This document shows, piece after piece, positions 24,027 through 32,394 of a stretch of DNA of 64,000 bases (its first letter is position 1; each line of letters starts with the position of its first letter). The notes below the pieces were generated by a model. The model worked only from the letters and a program-made list of their open reading frames with translations, made no database searches and had not been told where the DNA came from. The stretch is from contig NZ_JAJTWW010000007.1 of NCBI RefSeq assembly GCF_021729135.1, positions 62,001 through 126,000 on the forward strand. The letters run 5' to 3'. Made by a program: the position numbers and the translations under genes. The stretch is from Brevibacterium daeguense. GTDB taxonomy: Bacteria > Actinomycetota > Actinomycetes > Actinomycetales > Brevibacteriaceae.

Positions 24027-25712
24027 TCAGGACTGGGGGGAATGCGGCGGGCCGTCTGCGGACTCGAGCTGGGCGAGAATCTCCTCACGCAGCTTGTACT
24101 TCTGGATCTTGCCGCTCGGCGTCCGTGGGAACTCCTCGGTGATCTCGAGCAGCTCCGGCCAGTACTGCTTGGCCACGCCCTTGTCCGCCAGGAACTCACG
24201 CAGGCCGTCGATATCGAGCTCGGCACCGGGCCGCAGGGTCACCACCGCGCCGGCGATCTCCTGGAGCCGCGGGTGCGGCACCGCCACCAGCGCAGCCGCC
24301 TCGATGTCGGGGTGCTCATAGAGCACGTTCTCGACGTAGGCGACCGGGATGTTCTCACCGCCGCGGATGATGATGTCCTTCGAGCGGCCGGACAGCTTGA
24401 TGTAGCCGTCCTCGTCGATGACCGCCAGATCACCCGTGTCGAACCAGTCCCCGTCGAACTCCTGCCGCGTCGCATCGAGCTCGCCGAGGTAGCCCTGGAA
24501 CAGGAACGGGCCTCTGACCTGGACGCGCCCCTCGGTCCCGGGCGGGCATGGCTCCCCGGCGAAGTCGACTGTCCGGACCTCCATTCCGCCCAGCGGTCTG
24601 CCGTCGGTGCTGACGACTTTCTCCGGCGGATCGTCGGGACTCGTCATCGTGACCAGGCAGCACTCGGTCTGACCCCATCCGCCGAACACGCTGAGCCCTG
24701 GGAGCACGGCCTTCGCCTCGGCCATCATCGCCCGCGGGATCGGAGCGCCCATGCAGCAGAAGTGCCGGAGGCTGGAGAGATCGCGCTCTCCCAGACCGGG
24801 CGCCCGCAGCAGGTCGTGGAGGAAGGGGGTTGCACCGGATGTGTGATTGATCCGGTATCTCTCCACCCAATCGATGAACTGCGACGCGCTCCATACGTCC
24901 TGGAAGACTCCGGTGCCGCCGAGGATCAACGGCAGACATACGCCGTACATGTAGCCGGTCAGGTGCCCGAAGGTCGAGGCCATGTGAATCACGGAGGTGT
25001 GGTCCAGACCCAGTCCCCCGTCCCACGGGAACGCGCCGGCCAGCACAGTGTTGTGCGTGTGCATCACTCCCTTGGGCCTGCCCGTGGTGCCCGAGGTGAA
25101 CAGCACGAGCGACAGCTCGTTGGGGTCCGGCCGAAGCTGGGCCCAGTCCGGGCCCGGCTGATCCCCCGCGGAGGCCAGGAGGTCATCCCACCTCAGGAAG
25201 CCGCGGCGTGCCCGGAACGGCTCGGCACCCACGGCATCGAGCACGACGGTGTGCCGCAGGGCGGGCAGCTGCTCACGCAGTCGGTCGACCATGTCCGGGT
25301 AGTCGAATCCGCGGAACGAGCTCGCTACGAACAGCACGGATACCTGGGCCTTCCGCGCCATGTAGCCGATCTCCCGGTCGCGGTAGATCGGAATCAGTGC
25401 GTTCGTGACGGCGCCGTTGCGCATGACCGCCAGGTGGATGACGACCCACTCGTACCAGTTGGGCAGCTGGATGCCCACGACGTCGGCCGGCCGCAGGCCC
25501 AGGCTGTGGAGCGCCAGCGCTGTCCTGTCGACGTCGGCGGCCAGCTGCCGGTAGGTCCGCACGCCGCGGGCGTCGACGACGGCGGTGGCGTCGGGTCGTG
25601 CGGCGACGGCTTGGTCGAGGTAGTCGAGGAGGAGCCTGTTCTTCCACCGACCGCTGTCGGTGTGGGTGCGGATGAGCTCATCGGTGAGAAGGGTGTCGAA
25701 ATGGGTAGGCAT
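24027..25712 (-). CDS. aliA: acyl-CoA synthetase, cyclohexanecarboxylate-CoA ligase-like (AliA)
   Basis: 561 residues of the AMP-forming ligase superfamily. Core motif LVLFTSGTTGRPKGVMHTHN lies near residue 205, FDTGDLAVIDEDGYIKLSGRSKDIIIRGGENI is the A8 hinge region, and the catalytic Lys sits in RTPSGKIQKYKLRE. It should activate a carboxylic acid to its CoA ester. It is the last gene of a minus-strand operon with homologues of BadH, AliB and BadI, which makes cyclohexanecarboxylate or a related alicyclic acid the best guess. AAAGGAG lies 6 bases before the ATG. Confidence 0.75.
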   Translation of the reverse strand: MPTHFDTLLTDELIRTHTDSGRWKNRLLLDYLDQAVAARPDATAVVDARGVRTYRQLAADVDRTALALHSLGLRPADVVGIQLPNWYEWVVIHLAVMRNGAVTNALIPIYRDREIGYMARKAQVSVLFVASSFRGFDYPDMVDRLREQLPALRHTVVLDAVGAEPFRARRGFLRWDDLLASAGDQPGPDWAQLRPDPNELSLVLFTSGTTGRPKGVMHTHNTVLAGAFPWDGGLGLDHTSVIHMASTFGHLTGYMYGVCLPLILGGTGVFQDVWSASQFIDWVERYRINHTSGATPFLHDLLRAPGLGERDLSSLRHFCCMGAPIPRAMMAEAKAVLPGLSVFGGWGQTECCLVTMTSPDDPPEKVVSTDGRPLGGMEVRTVDFAGEPCPPGTEGRVQVRGPFLFQGYLGELDATRQEFDGDWFDTGDLAVIDEDGYIKLSGRSKDIIIRGGENIPVAYVENVLYEHPDIEAAALVAVPHPRLQEIAGAVVTLRPGAELDIDGLREFLADKGVAKQYWPELLEITEEFPRTPSGKIQKYKLREEILAQLESADGPPHSPQS

Positions 25713-25817
25713 AGTCAGCTCCTTTGCCGGTCAGTGCCTCGTGGTGTCGGGACGTGCGCGGTCCGCCGGCCCGGAGTTCCCTGGCAGCGGCGGCCGCGGC
25801 TGCCGAGGTGGTGCTCC

Positions 25818-26564
25818 TCAGGCCATGGTCAGTCCCCCGGAGACGGACAGCGTCTGCCCGGTGATGTAGGACGAGTCCGGTCGGGCGAAGAACGCGACGG
25901 CGTTGGCGAGGTCGTCCGGCCGCGCGAGCCGGCGCATCGGGATCGCCCTCTCCAGGGCAGCCCGCAGCTTCGGGTTGTCCTCGGAGATGGAGGCGAACAG
26001 CGGGGTGTCGGCCGGTCCCGGGCAGACGCAGTTGGCGGTGATTCCGGAGCGTGCCACCTCGCGCGCCAAGGTCTTCGTGAACGAGATGATCCCGCCCTTG
26101 GCGGCCGAGTACACCGCCTCGCCCGAGGAGCCCACGCGTCCGGCGTCGGATCCGATCGAGATGATGGAACCGGCACCGGCCTCGAGCATGTGGCGCAGTG
26201 CCGACTGGGTGCAGTGCAGTGTGCCGAACAGATTGATCTGCACGATCCGGTCCCAGGTGTCGGGGGTCGAGTCCATGAACGGCTCGACCTTGTCCCACCC
26301 TGCGTTGTTGACGAGGGTGTCGATGCGACCGAACTTCTCCATCACAGCGGCGGTCATCTCATCGACCTGGGAGCGGTCGGTGACGTCGACGGCGAGGCCC
26401 ACGGCTCTGTCGCCGAGTTCACGGGCGGCGGCCTCGGCGGCCGTGGCGTTGAGGTCGGCGACGACGACAGTGGCTCCGTCGGCGGTCAGGCGCTCGGCGA
26501 TGCCCTTGCCGATGCCGGAGGCCGCGCCCGTGACGATGATGATGCGGTCGGTGAGTGCTGACAT
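25818..26564 (-). CDS. badH: SDR, 2-hydroxycyclohexanecarboxyl-CoA dehydrogenase-like (BadH)
   Basis: 248 residues. Classical SDR: cofactor motif TGAASGIG (residues 12-19), NNAGW, and the catalytic set Ser139-Tyr152-Lys156 in SIGSDAGRVGSSGEAVYSAAKGG. The stretch around RVGSSGEAVY and the end TGQTLSVSGGLTM closely resemble BadH of Rhodopseudomonas palustris as remembered. BadH oxidises 2-hydroxy- to 2-ketocyclohexanecarboxyl-CoA with NAD+. It is located between the aliA and aliB homologues. AGGAG stands 5 bases before the ATG. Confidence 0.75.
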   Translation of the reverse strand: MSALTDRIIIVTGAASGIGKGIAERLTADGATVVVADLNATAAEAAARELGDRAVGLAVDVTDRSQVDEMTAAVMEKFGRIDTLVNNAGWDKVEPFMDSTPDTWDRIVQINLFGTLHCTQSALRHMLEAGAGSIISIGSDAGRVGSSGEAVYSAAKGGIISFTKTLAREVARSGITANCVCPGPADTPLFASISEDNPKLRAALERAIPMRRLARPDDLANAVAFFARPDSSYITGQTLSVSGGLTMA

Positions 26565-26594
26565 GGTGGCTCCTGTGTGGTCGTGGGTTGTGGA

Positions 26595-27740
26595 TCAGGG
26601 GGCGTAGGCACGGCCGGCTGACTGCCGGGAGATGATGAGCTTCATGATCTGGGCGGTGCCGTCGCCGATCTGGAGGCCGAGGACGTCCCGCAGCCGCATC
26701 TCGATGTCGAACTTCCTCGTCCACCCGAACTGACCGTGCAGCAGCAGGCACTGGTGGATGGCGTGGTAGGCCTCCAAGGGCGCCCACCACTTGCACATCG
26801 CCGCCTGTGAGGTGTGCGGCAGACCCTCGTCCCCCAGCCACAGCGTGTTCAGGCACAGCAGGCGGGCGGCAGCCAGCTTCGTCTCCGCCTCCGCCAGCGG
26901 GAACGCGACGCCCTGGAACTTCGACAGCGGCTGGTCGAAGGCCTCGCGGCTCTTCACATAGTCCCAGGTCTCAGCGACGGACTGTTCGGCGGACCCAACG
27001 CACTGCAGCCCGATGAGCGCGCGGGAGAAGTCGAATCCCTGCATCACCTGGGTGAAGGCCTCCCCGACCTCGCCGAGAACATTCCCCTGGGGTACCCGAA
27101 CCTCGTCGAACTCGACGAAGCCCCGCCCGATCGCCGCCGAGCCCATGTCCTCGGCCCGGGTCCGGGTGGCGCCCGGCGCATTGAGGTCGACGACGAAGGC
27201 GGTGATGCCCCTGCCGCGGCGCCCGTCCGGATCGGTGCGGGCGAAGATGATCGTCGCCTGCGACGTCAGGCACAGCGACATCGACTTGGTTCCGCTCAGG
27301 ATCCAGTCGTCGCCGTCGCGGCGGGCCGTCATCGCAGGGTTGCCGGCGTCCGAGCCCGCCCCGGGCTCGGACAGCCCGATGGCCACCGTGCCCTCGCCCG
27401 AGGTGATGAGACGGCAGTACTTCTCCCGCGCCTCGGGCTGGGCATTGCGGTCGATGACCTGACCGACGAGTGAGCCGACGACCTGCAGGTAGCCGACGTT
27501 GAGGTCGCCCATGCTGACCTGCTCGGTGATGAGTCCCGTCGTGACCTTCGCGCGTCCCTGGCCGCCCACCTCCTGAGGCAGCTCCGGGGCGATGAGTCCC
27601 TGGGCGCCGAGCTCCTGTCGCAGCTCGGTCTCGATCTGTCCCGTGGACTCCCGCTCCCTGGCACCTTCGAGCAGCCGAGGGCGGTAGGAGCCGGCGAGGT
27701 CGACGAGGGCCTGATCCGCGGGTGAGATTGTGAAGTCCAT
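26595..27740 (-). CDS. aliB: acyl-CoA dehydrogenase, cyclohexanecarboxyl-CoA dehydrogenase-like (AliB)
   Basis: 381 residues, normal for the family. FAD-dependent alpha,beta-dehydrogenation of an acyl-CoA. Landmarks are GLSEPGAGSDAGNPAMTA, LSGTKSMSLCLTSQA, HGQFGWTRKFDIEMRLRDVLG and the end GDGTAQIMKLIISRQ. At the position where medium-chain enzymes have the catalytic Glu (EGTAQ), this protein has Asp360. The exchange is unusual and may reflect a cyclic substrate. Operon context with AliA, BadH and BadI homologues supports the name; electron transfer would go to ETF, which is not encoded here. Confidence 0.75.
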   Translation of the reverse strand: MDFTISPADQALVDLAGSYRPRLLEGARERESTGQIETELRQELGAQGLIAPELPQEVGGQGRAKVTTGLITEQVSMGDLNVGYLQVVGSLVGQVIDRNAQPEAREKYCRLITSGEGTVAIGLSEPGAGSDAGNPAMTARRDGDDWILSGTKSMSLCLTSQATIIFARTDPDGRRGRGITAFVVDLNAPGATRTRAEDMGSAAIGRGFVEFDEVRVPQGNVLGEVGEAFTQVMQGFDFSRALIGLQCVGSAEQSVAETWDYVKSREAFDQPLSKFQGVAFPLAEAETKLAAARLLCLNTLWLGDEGLPHTSQAAMCKWWAPLEAYHAIHQCLLLHGQFGWTRKFDIEMRLRDVLGLQIGDGTAQIMKLIISRQSAGRAYAP

Positions 27741-27751
27741 CAGTGGCGTCC

Positions 27752-28549
27752 TCAGTGCTGGATGACGTGCTTGGCGAATTCGGGAGCCCGCTTCTCCGCG
27801 AAGGCCGCGGCACCCTCCTTGCCCTCGGGCAGCTCGGTGTACAGATCGAGCGCGGACATCGCGAGGTGGGTGAAGCCGGCCTGGTGGTCCGTGTCGGCAT
27901 TGAACGACTGCTTGAGGAACTTCAGCGCCGTCGGGCTCTTCTCGGCCAGCTCGCGCGCCCGCTCCTTGGCGGTGTCCAGCAGCTGGTCGGCTGGCACGAC
28001 TTCATTGACTAGCCCCCAGGACTCTGCCTTGTGCGCGTCCAGCTGCTTGCAGAAGTACCAGATCTCACGAGCGCGCTTCTCACCCACGACGCGGGCGAGG
28101 AACGCAGTTCCGTAGCCGGCGTCGAAGGACCCGACTCTGGGCCCGGCCTGACCGAACGTGGCGTGTTCGGCGGCAATCGAGAAGTCGCACAGCACGTGGA
28201 GGACATGCCCGCCGCCGACCGCGACGCCGTTGACCGCGGCGATCACCGGCTTGGGAATGTCGCGGATGACCTTGTGGAGGGCGGCGACCCGGAACATGCC
28301 GTACTCACTCGGCCCGTAGTCGCCGGTCTCGGCCCGCTGCTTGACGTCTCCTCCGGAGGAGAACGCCTTGTCTCCGGCGCCGGTGAGGATCACGGTCTGC
28401 ACCCGGCGATCGCCCCACGCCCGCGTGAACGCCTCGATGAGCTCGTCCACCGTCTGCGCGCGGAACGCGTTGTAGCGCTCCGGACGATTGATGGTGATGA
28501 GAGCGTAGGTCTCCTCCACTGTGTAGAGGATGTCTTCGAAGTCCGACAT
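27752..28549 (-). CDS. badI: 2-ketocyclohexanecarboxyl-CoA hydrolase-like (BadI)
   Basis: 265 residues, crotonase fold. Motifs KAFSSGGDVKQRAETGDYG and GGGHVLHVLCDFSIAAEHATFGQAGPRVGSFDAGYGTAFLARVVGEKRAREIWY group it with BadI and MenB rather than with ordinary enoyl-CoA hydratases. BadI opens the ring of 2-ketocyclohexanecarboxyl-CoA to give pimelyl-CoA. MenB is the alternative, but no menaquinone gene is near and the neighbours are pathway partners of BadI. ATG 28549 has AAAGGA 7 bases upstream; 11 bases separate the stop from the aliB start. Confidence 0.75.
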   Translation of the reverse strand: MSDFEDILYTVEETYALITINRPERYNAFRAQTVDELIEAFTRAWGDRRVQTVILTGAGDKAFSSGGDVKQRAETGDYGPSEYGMFRVAALHKVIRDIPKPVIAAVNGVAVGGGHVLHVLCDFSIAAEHATFGQAGPRVGSFDAGYGTAFLARVVGEKRAREIWYFCKQLDAHKAESWGLVNEVVPADQLLDTAKERARELAEKSPTALKFLKQSFNADTDHQAGFTHLAMSALDLYTELPEGKEGAAAFAEKRAPEFAKHVIQH

Positions 28550-28616
28550 GATCTGGTCCTTTCTCTGACGCTGTTGAACACGGGGCTGGTAGGAGGGCCG
28601 ACAGGGGTGCGGGCTG

Positions 28617-29288
28617 TCAGGCGAACAGATGAGCGTGGGTGCGCCGCGCCTCTGCGGAGAGCGCTGCGCCGATGATGGTCCTGGTCTGCAGAGCGATGTA
28701 GTCATCCAGGCCCAAGTCGCGGGACTGGAAGTACCAGTGCTTGAGAGCCCAGCTGTGAGCCAGGATCAGCAGGTCGTACGCGAACAGCTCGGCATCCGCG
28801 GGCACCAGCAGCTCGGCGCGGACTGCGTCGTCCACGGCCTGCCGGAGGGGCTGCAAGGTCTCGATCTCGCGACGCTTGATCTCGTCGAGGCCTGCCTGGG
28901 AGAGCGCCCGTGATTCGCGATAGGTGAGCACCACCGCGCGGCGCTGGTCGTCCACGGCTTCGCAGAAGGCGCGGAAGGCGGCGATCGTCCTCTCGACCGG
29001 GTCCTCGATCCCTCCGATGGCCTGCGGCACCCGGACTGTGAAGTCGTTGAGCACCTGGCTGATCGCAGCCAGCAGGATCTCCTCCTTGTTGGAGAAGTAC
29101 TTGTAGAGCAGCCCGACGCTGACCCCGGCCTCCGCGGCGATCGACTGCATGGATACCGAAGTGGAGCCGCGAGTCTGCATGAGCGCGGCTGCAGCATTCA
29201 CGATCTGATGATGCCGCGCGCTGGTGCGTGCAGCTGAGACCACCGCCGCGACGTCCTTACCCTCTGAAGCCACCGTTCCCGGAACCAT
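28617..29288 (-). CDS. TetR-family regulator of the alicyclic-acid operon
   Basis: 223 residues. The HTH is ARHHQIVNAAAALMQTRGSTSVSMQSIAAEAGVSVGLLYKYFSNKEEIL, a textbook TetR N-terminus; the remaining helical part is the ligand-binding domain, and its end resembles FadR-type acyl-CoA-responsive TetR proteins. It is the first gene of the operon, 67 bases before badI, and two FadR-like palindromes lie 27-62 bases upstream of its ATG. It probably represses its own operon and releases DNA on binding a CoA ester. The ATG at 29288 was chosen; the frame is open further upstream, across the operators. Confidence 0.8.
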   Translation of the reverse strand: MVPGTVASEGKDVAAVVSAARTSARHHQIVNAAAALMQTRGSTSVSMQSIAAEAGVSVGLLYKYFSNKEEILLAAISQVLNDFTVRVPQAIGGIEDPVERTIAAFRAFCEAVDDQRRAVVLTYRESRALSQAGLDEIKRREIETLQPLRQAVDDAVRAELLVPADAELFAYDLLILAHSWALKHWYFQSRDLGLDDYIALQTRTIIGAALSAEARRTHAHLFA

Positions 29289-29314
29289 CCTTGACCATCC
29301 TCGTCGCACCCCGA

Positions 29315-29332
29315 TGAATGTGTATTCATTCA
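29315..29332. promoter_or_regulatory. TetR/FadR-like operator 1
   Basis: TGAATGTGTATTCATTCA has inverted arms TGAATG and CATTCA around six bases and closely resembles the operator of the TetR-type FadR of Bacillus (TGAATGANTANTCATTCA from memory). It lies 27 bases upstream of the TetR start. A second copy follows 19 bases away. Confidence 0.65.
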
Positions 29333-29334
29333 CA

Positions 29335-29350
29335 GTGAACACGCATTCAC
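29335..29350. promoter_or_regulatory. TetR/FadR-like operator 2
   Basis: GTGAA-CACGCA-TTCAC is a second, shorter dyad with the same TGAA/TTCA half-sites and six-base spacer as operator 1. Its centre is 19 bases from that of operator 1, about two helical turns, so two dimers could bind the same face of the DNA. Confidence 0.55.
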
Positions 29351-29429
29351 CCTCGGGAGTCAAGGGCTGCGCGCGGAAAAAAGTCGGGAGGGCCGGTATC
29401 ACGTCGGGACGCAATTCGGGACTCCAGCC

Positions 29430-29442
29430 GTCGCATTGCGAC
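29430..29442. promoter_or_regulatory. palindrome GTCGCA-T-TGCGAC upstream of the ssu-like operon
   Basis: A perfect 6-1-6 inverted repeat in the divergent region, about 95 bases upstream of the ATP-binding protein gene. Two copies of ATATGACG follow (29453-29460 and 29466-29473). Either may be a regulator site for the importer operon. No resemblance to a SAM riboswitch was found. Confidence 0.3.
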
Positions 29443-29536
29443 TCCTGCTGTCATATGACGATTCAATATGACGGCGTCTGACACAGGATGACGTTTCCGG
29501 TCGGCCTCGGGCGTCTCTTCCGGTGGAATTGCCGAC

Positions 29537-30391
29537 ATGAGTGTTCAGACCGACGTGCGCGCCGCCGACCCTGCCATCGCCGACGCCATCCGCGCCTCCG
29601 AGGTGAGATTCACCGGGTTCGGCAAGACCTTCGGCACCGGTGAGGCCGCACACACCGTCCTGGCAGACGTGGACTTCGCCGCCGCACCGGGAGAGATCAT
29701 CTCCATCCTCGGCGCCTCGGGATGCGGCAAGTCGACTCTGCTGCGGGCGGCCGGCGGTCTGGGACCGGCGACAGCCGGCACCGTGACGATCGACGGCACC
29801 CCCGTCACCGGGATCGACGGGCGGGCGGCTGTCGCATTCCAGGAGCCTCGACTGCTGCCCTGGCGCACCGTGCGCCGCAACATCGAGCTCGGCCTGCCGC
29901 GGGGCACGCCGAAAGCCGCTGCCCGGGACGCCGTTGACGAGCTCCTCGAGCTCACCGGAATGAGCACCAAGGGAGAGCTGCGGCCCAAGCAGATCTCCGG
30001 CGGCATGGCCCAGCGTGTGTCCCTGGCACGGGCACTCGCCCGCAACCCCGGCGTGCTCCTGCTCGACGAGCCGTTCGGCGCGCTCGACGCCCTGACACGG
30101 ATCAAGATGCAGGATCTGCTGCTGGACATCCACCGGCAGCGGCCCGCCACCGTCCTGCTCGTGACCCACGACGTCGACGAGGCACTGCAGCTGTCGGACC
30201 GGATCGTCGTCCTCGGACGGCGACCATCCGAGGACGACGGACCGTCGACGATCACCAGCATCGTGCCGGTGCCCGGCCAGCGTCCGCGTGACCGCGCGGA
30301 CAGCGGCCTGGGCCACCTGCGCGCAGAGCTGCTGGCCCACCTCGGCGTCGACACCCATGCTGCCGCCGGCGCCCGCTCCGCCTCGGACTGA
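29537..30391 (+). CDS. ssuB: ABC transporter ATP-binding protein, SsuB/TauB (sulfonate/nitrate) type
   Basis: 284 residues. Walker A LGASGCGKSTLLRAAGG, Q-loop AFQEPRLLPWRTVRRNIELGL, signature ISGGMAQRVSLARAL, Walker B VLLLDEPFGALDALTR and the H-loop VTHDVDEALQLSDR. The FQEPRLLPW version of the Q-loop is typical of SsuB/TauB/NrtD transporters, which energise uptake of alkanesulfonates, taurine or nitrate. First gene of a run that continues with the binding protein, the permease, acetyl-CoA synthetase, sulfhydrylase and a CoA-binding protein. The symbol reflects family, not a proven substrate. Confidence 0.85.
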   Translation: MSVQTDVRAADPAIADAIRASEVRFTGFGKTFGTGEAAHTVLADVDFAAAPGEIISILGASGCGKSTLLRAAGGLGPATAGTVTIDGTPVTGIDGRAAVAFQEPRLLPWRTVRRNIELGLPRGTPKAAARDAVDELLELTGMSTKGELRPKQISGGMAQRVSLARALARNPGVLLLDEPFGALDALTRIKMQDLLLDIHRQRPATVLLVTHDVDEALQLSDRIVVLGRRPSEDDGPSTITSIVPVPGQRPRDRADSGLGHLRAELLAHLGVDTHAAAGARSASD

Positions 30392-30523
30392 GCCGCAGGC
30401 TCTGCCCGCCCGCCGGGTGCCACCGCGTTCACCCACTCCCTGCCCCACACATCCGTCCTTCCTCTGCTCGCACGCGCCCTGAACCGCGCCGCCGGACAGA
30501 GCCCCCGTCTTCGAAAGGCCGCC

Positions 30524-31552
30524 ATGATCTCCCTGCGCCGCATTGCCCCAGCCGTGGGCCTCACCGCCGTCACCGCTCTCGCCCTCACCGGCTGCCTCGC
30601 AGGCGAGGATGCTGCGGAAGCCCGGACCGGCGGCACGCTCGCGATCGACTACGCAACGTATAACCCGCTGTCACTGGTCATCAAGGAGAAGGGCTGGCTC
30701 GAAGCCGCGGTCGGTCCGGACGTCGATGTCGAGTGGGTGTTCTCCGCCGGCTCCAACAAGGCCAATGAATCGCTGCGCGCCGACGCCGTCGACATCGGCT
30801 CGACCGCGGGATCCGCGGCGCTGCTGGCCCGGTCCAACGGCTCCCCGATCAAGGTCATCGACCTCTACTCCCAGCCCGAGTGGTCCGCACTCGTCACCAC
30901 CGCCGACTCCGACATCGAATCCGTGGCCGACCTCAAGGGCCGGACCGTCGCCGCGACCAAGGGCACCGACCCCTACTTCTTCCTCGTGCAGGCGCTGGCC
31001 TCTGAGGGACTCTCGGTCGACGACGTCACCGTGCAGAACATCCAGCACGCCGACGGACGCACCGCCCTGGAGAACGGCCAGGTCGACGCCTGGTCCGGCC
31101 TCGACCCGATCATGGCCGCCAGCGAAGGCGCCGGCAACGAGCTGTTCTACCGCAACATCGACTTCAACACCTACGGCTTCCTCAACGCCACCGAATCCTT
31201 CATCAGCGAATCGCCAGAACTCGCGCAGACCGCCGTCGACGTCTACGCCCACGCCCGCGACTGGGCGCTGCAGAACCCGGAGGAGACCACCCGCATCCTC
31301 GCCGCAGAGGCCGGCATCGACGAGGAGGTGGCCGCCGCTGTCATCGAGCGCACCCACCTCGACATCGATCCTGTCCCCGGCCCGGAGCAGATCGAGGTGC
31401 TCGAGCGCATCGCGCCGACGCTCGTGGAGACCGGCGACGTCTCCGACCGGTCGCAGGTCGACGAGGCCATCGACACGATCGTCCACGACGAGTTCGCGGC
31501 CGGCGCCGACCCCTCGCGCGCGGCGCAGGCGATCGAGCAGGCGGAGGGCTGA
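30524..31552 (+). CDS. ssuA: aliphatic-sulfonate-type ABC substrate-binding lipoprotein
   Basis: 342 residues. A lipoprotein signal peptide ends in the lipobox LTGC (Cys26 or so). The mature part has the NMT1/SsuA type II binding-protein pattern: GTLAIDYATYNPLSLVIKEKGWLEAA, then DAVDIGSTAGSAALLARSNG, and DLKGRTVAATKGTDPYFFLVQALASEGL. It captures the substrate outside the membrane. It is 132 bases after the ATPase gene, a gap with no gene, and overlaps the permease gene by one base. Confidence 0.85.
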   Translation: MISLRRIAPAVGLTAVTALALTGCLAGEDAAEARTGGTLAIDYATYNPLSLVIKEKGWLEAAVGPDVDVEWVFSAGSNKANESLRADAVDIGSTAGSAALLARSNGSPIKVIDLYSQPEWSALVTTADSDIESVADLKGRTVAATKGTDPYFFLVQALASEGLSVDDVTVQNIQHADGRTALENGQVDAWSGLDPIMAASEGAGNELFYRNIDFNTYGFLNATESFISESPELAQTAVDVYAHARDWALQNPEETTRILAAEAGIDEEVAAAVIERTHLDIDPVPGPEQIEVLERIAPTLVETGDVSDRSQVDEAIDTIVHDEFAAGADPSRAAQAIEQAEG

Positions 31553-32394
31553 TGGCGGCCGACATCGCGCCCCGGTCCGAAGCAGCACAGACCCCCGCCG
31601 AGGCGCCCGCCCGCTCCACCGGCAGCCGCCTGTCGCGGATCCCCGGGTGGGGACGCCTCGGGCTCGGGCTCATCCTCCCGGCGCTGATCCTGGCGCTCTG
31701 GCAGACGCTGTCGTCGACCGGCGTCTTCACCTTCGTCCAGCTGCCGCCCCCGCTGGCCGTCGTCGACGCCGCCATCGAGCTGATCCAGCGCAATGACCTG
31801 TGGATCCACGTCGCCATCTCCGTCCAGCGCGTGCTGCTCGGCTTCGTGCTGGGCGCGGTCCTCGGCCTGCTGCTGGGCTCTCTCGTGGGCCTGTCGAAGC
31901 TCGCCGACCTGCTCGTGGCACCGACCATCGGCGCCTTCCGCGCCGTGCCGTCGCTGGCCTGGGTTCCGCTGCTGCTGCTGTGGATCGGGCTGGGCGAGGA
32001 CTCCAAGGTCACGCTCATCGCGATCGGCGCCTTCTTCCCCGTCTACACCACGCTGGCCGCGTCCCTGCGCCACGTCGACACCAACCTCGTGGAGGCGGCC
32101 CGCAGCTTCGGGTACTCGGGACTCCGGCTGCTGCTGACGGTGCAGCTGCCCGCGGTGGTGCCCTCGATCTTCTCGGGGCTGCGACTGGCACTGGCACAGG
32201 CGTGGCTGTTCCTCGTCGCCGCCGAGCTGCTCGGCGCCTCGATGGGACTGGGCTTCCTGCTCACCGACTCGCAGAACAACGGCCGCACCGACCGGCTCCT
32301 CCTGGCGATCGTGCTGCTGGCGATCTTCGGCAAGATCACCGACGCCCTGCTGGGCTATCTCGAACGAAAGGCGGTTGCCCGATGGGCAGCGTGA
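31552..32394 (+). CDS. ssuC: ABC transporter permease, SsuC/TauC type
   Basis: 280 residues with about six membrane helices after a hydrophilic N-terminus of 35 residues. The EAA motif that contacts the ATPase is EAARSFGYSGLRLLLTVQLPAVVPSI. VGLSKLADLLVAPTIGAFRAVPSLAWVPLLLLWIGLGEDSKV is characteristic of the SsuC/TauC/NrtB branch. The gene ends 13 bases inside the acetyl-CoA synthetase gene, so translation is coupled to that enzyme. Confidence 0.85.
   Translation: MAADIAPRSEAAQTPAEAPARSTGSRLSRIPGWGRLGLGLILPALILALWQTLSSTGVFTFVQLPPPLAVVDAAIELIQRNDLWIHVAISVQRVLLGFVLGAVLGLLLGSLVGLSKLADLLVAPTIGAFRAVPSLAWVPLLLLWIGLGEDSKVTLIAIGAFFPVYTTLAASLRHVDTNLVEAARSFGYSGLRLLLTVQLPAVVPSIFSGLRLALAQAWLFLVAAELLGASMGLGFLLTDSQNNGRTDRLLLAIVLLAIFGKITDALLGYLERKAVARWAA

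Noticed and set aside
24042..26561. A plus-strand open frame of 839 codons opposite the aliA and badH homologues
   Set aside because: Composition is typical of antisense frames (Arg/Gly/Val/Asp-rich) and the minus-strand genes carry full enzyme motifs.
27752..28549. MenB (naphthoyl-CoA synthase) as the identity of the crotonase-fold gene
   Set aside because: Sequence blocks fit BadI as well as MenB, no other menaquinone gene is near, and the three neighbours are partners of BadI.
29289..29536. SAM or other sulfur-related riboswitch ahead of the ssu-like operon
   Set aside because: No SAM-I, SAM-II or similar core sequence is present; only short palindromes and repeats are visible.
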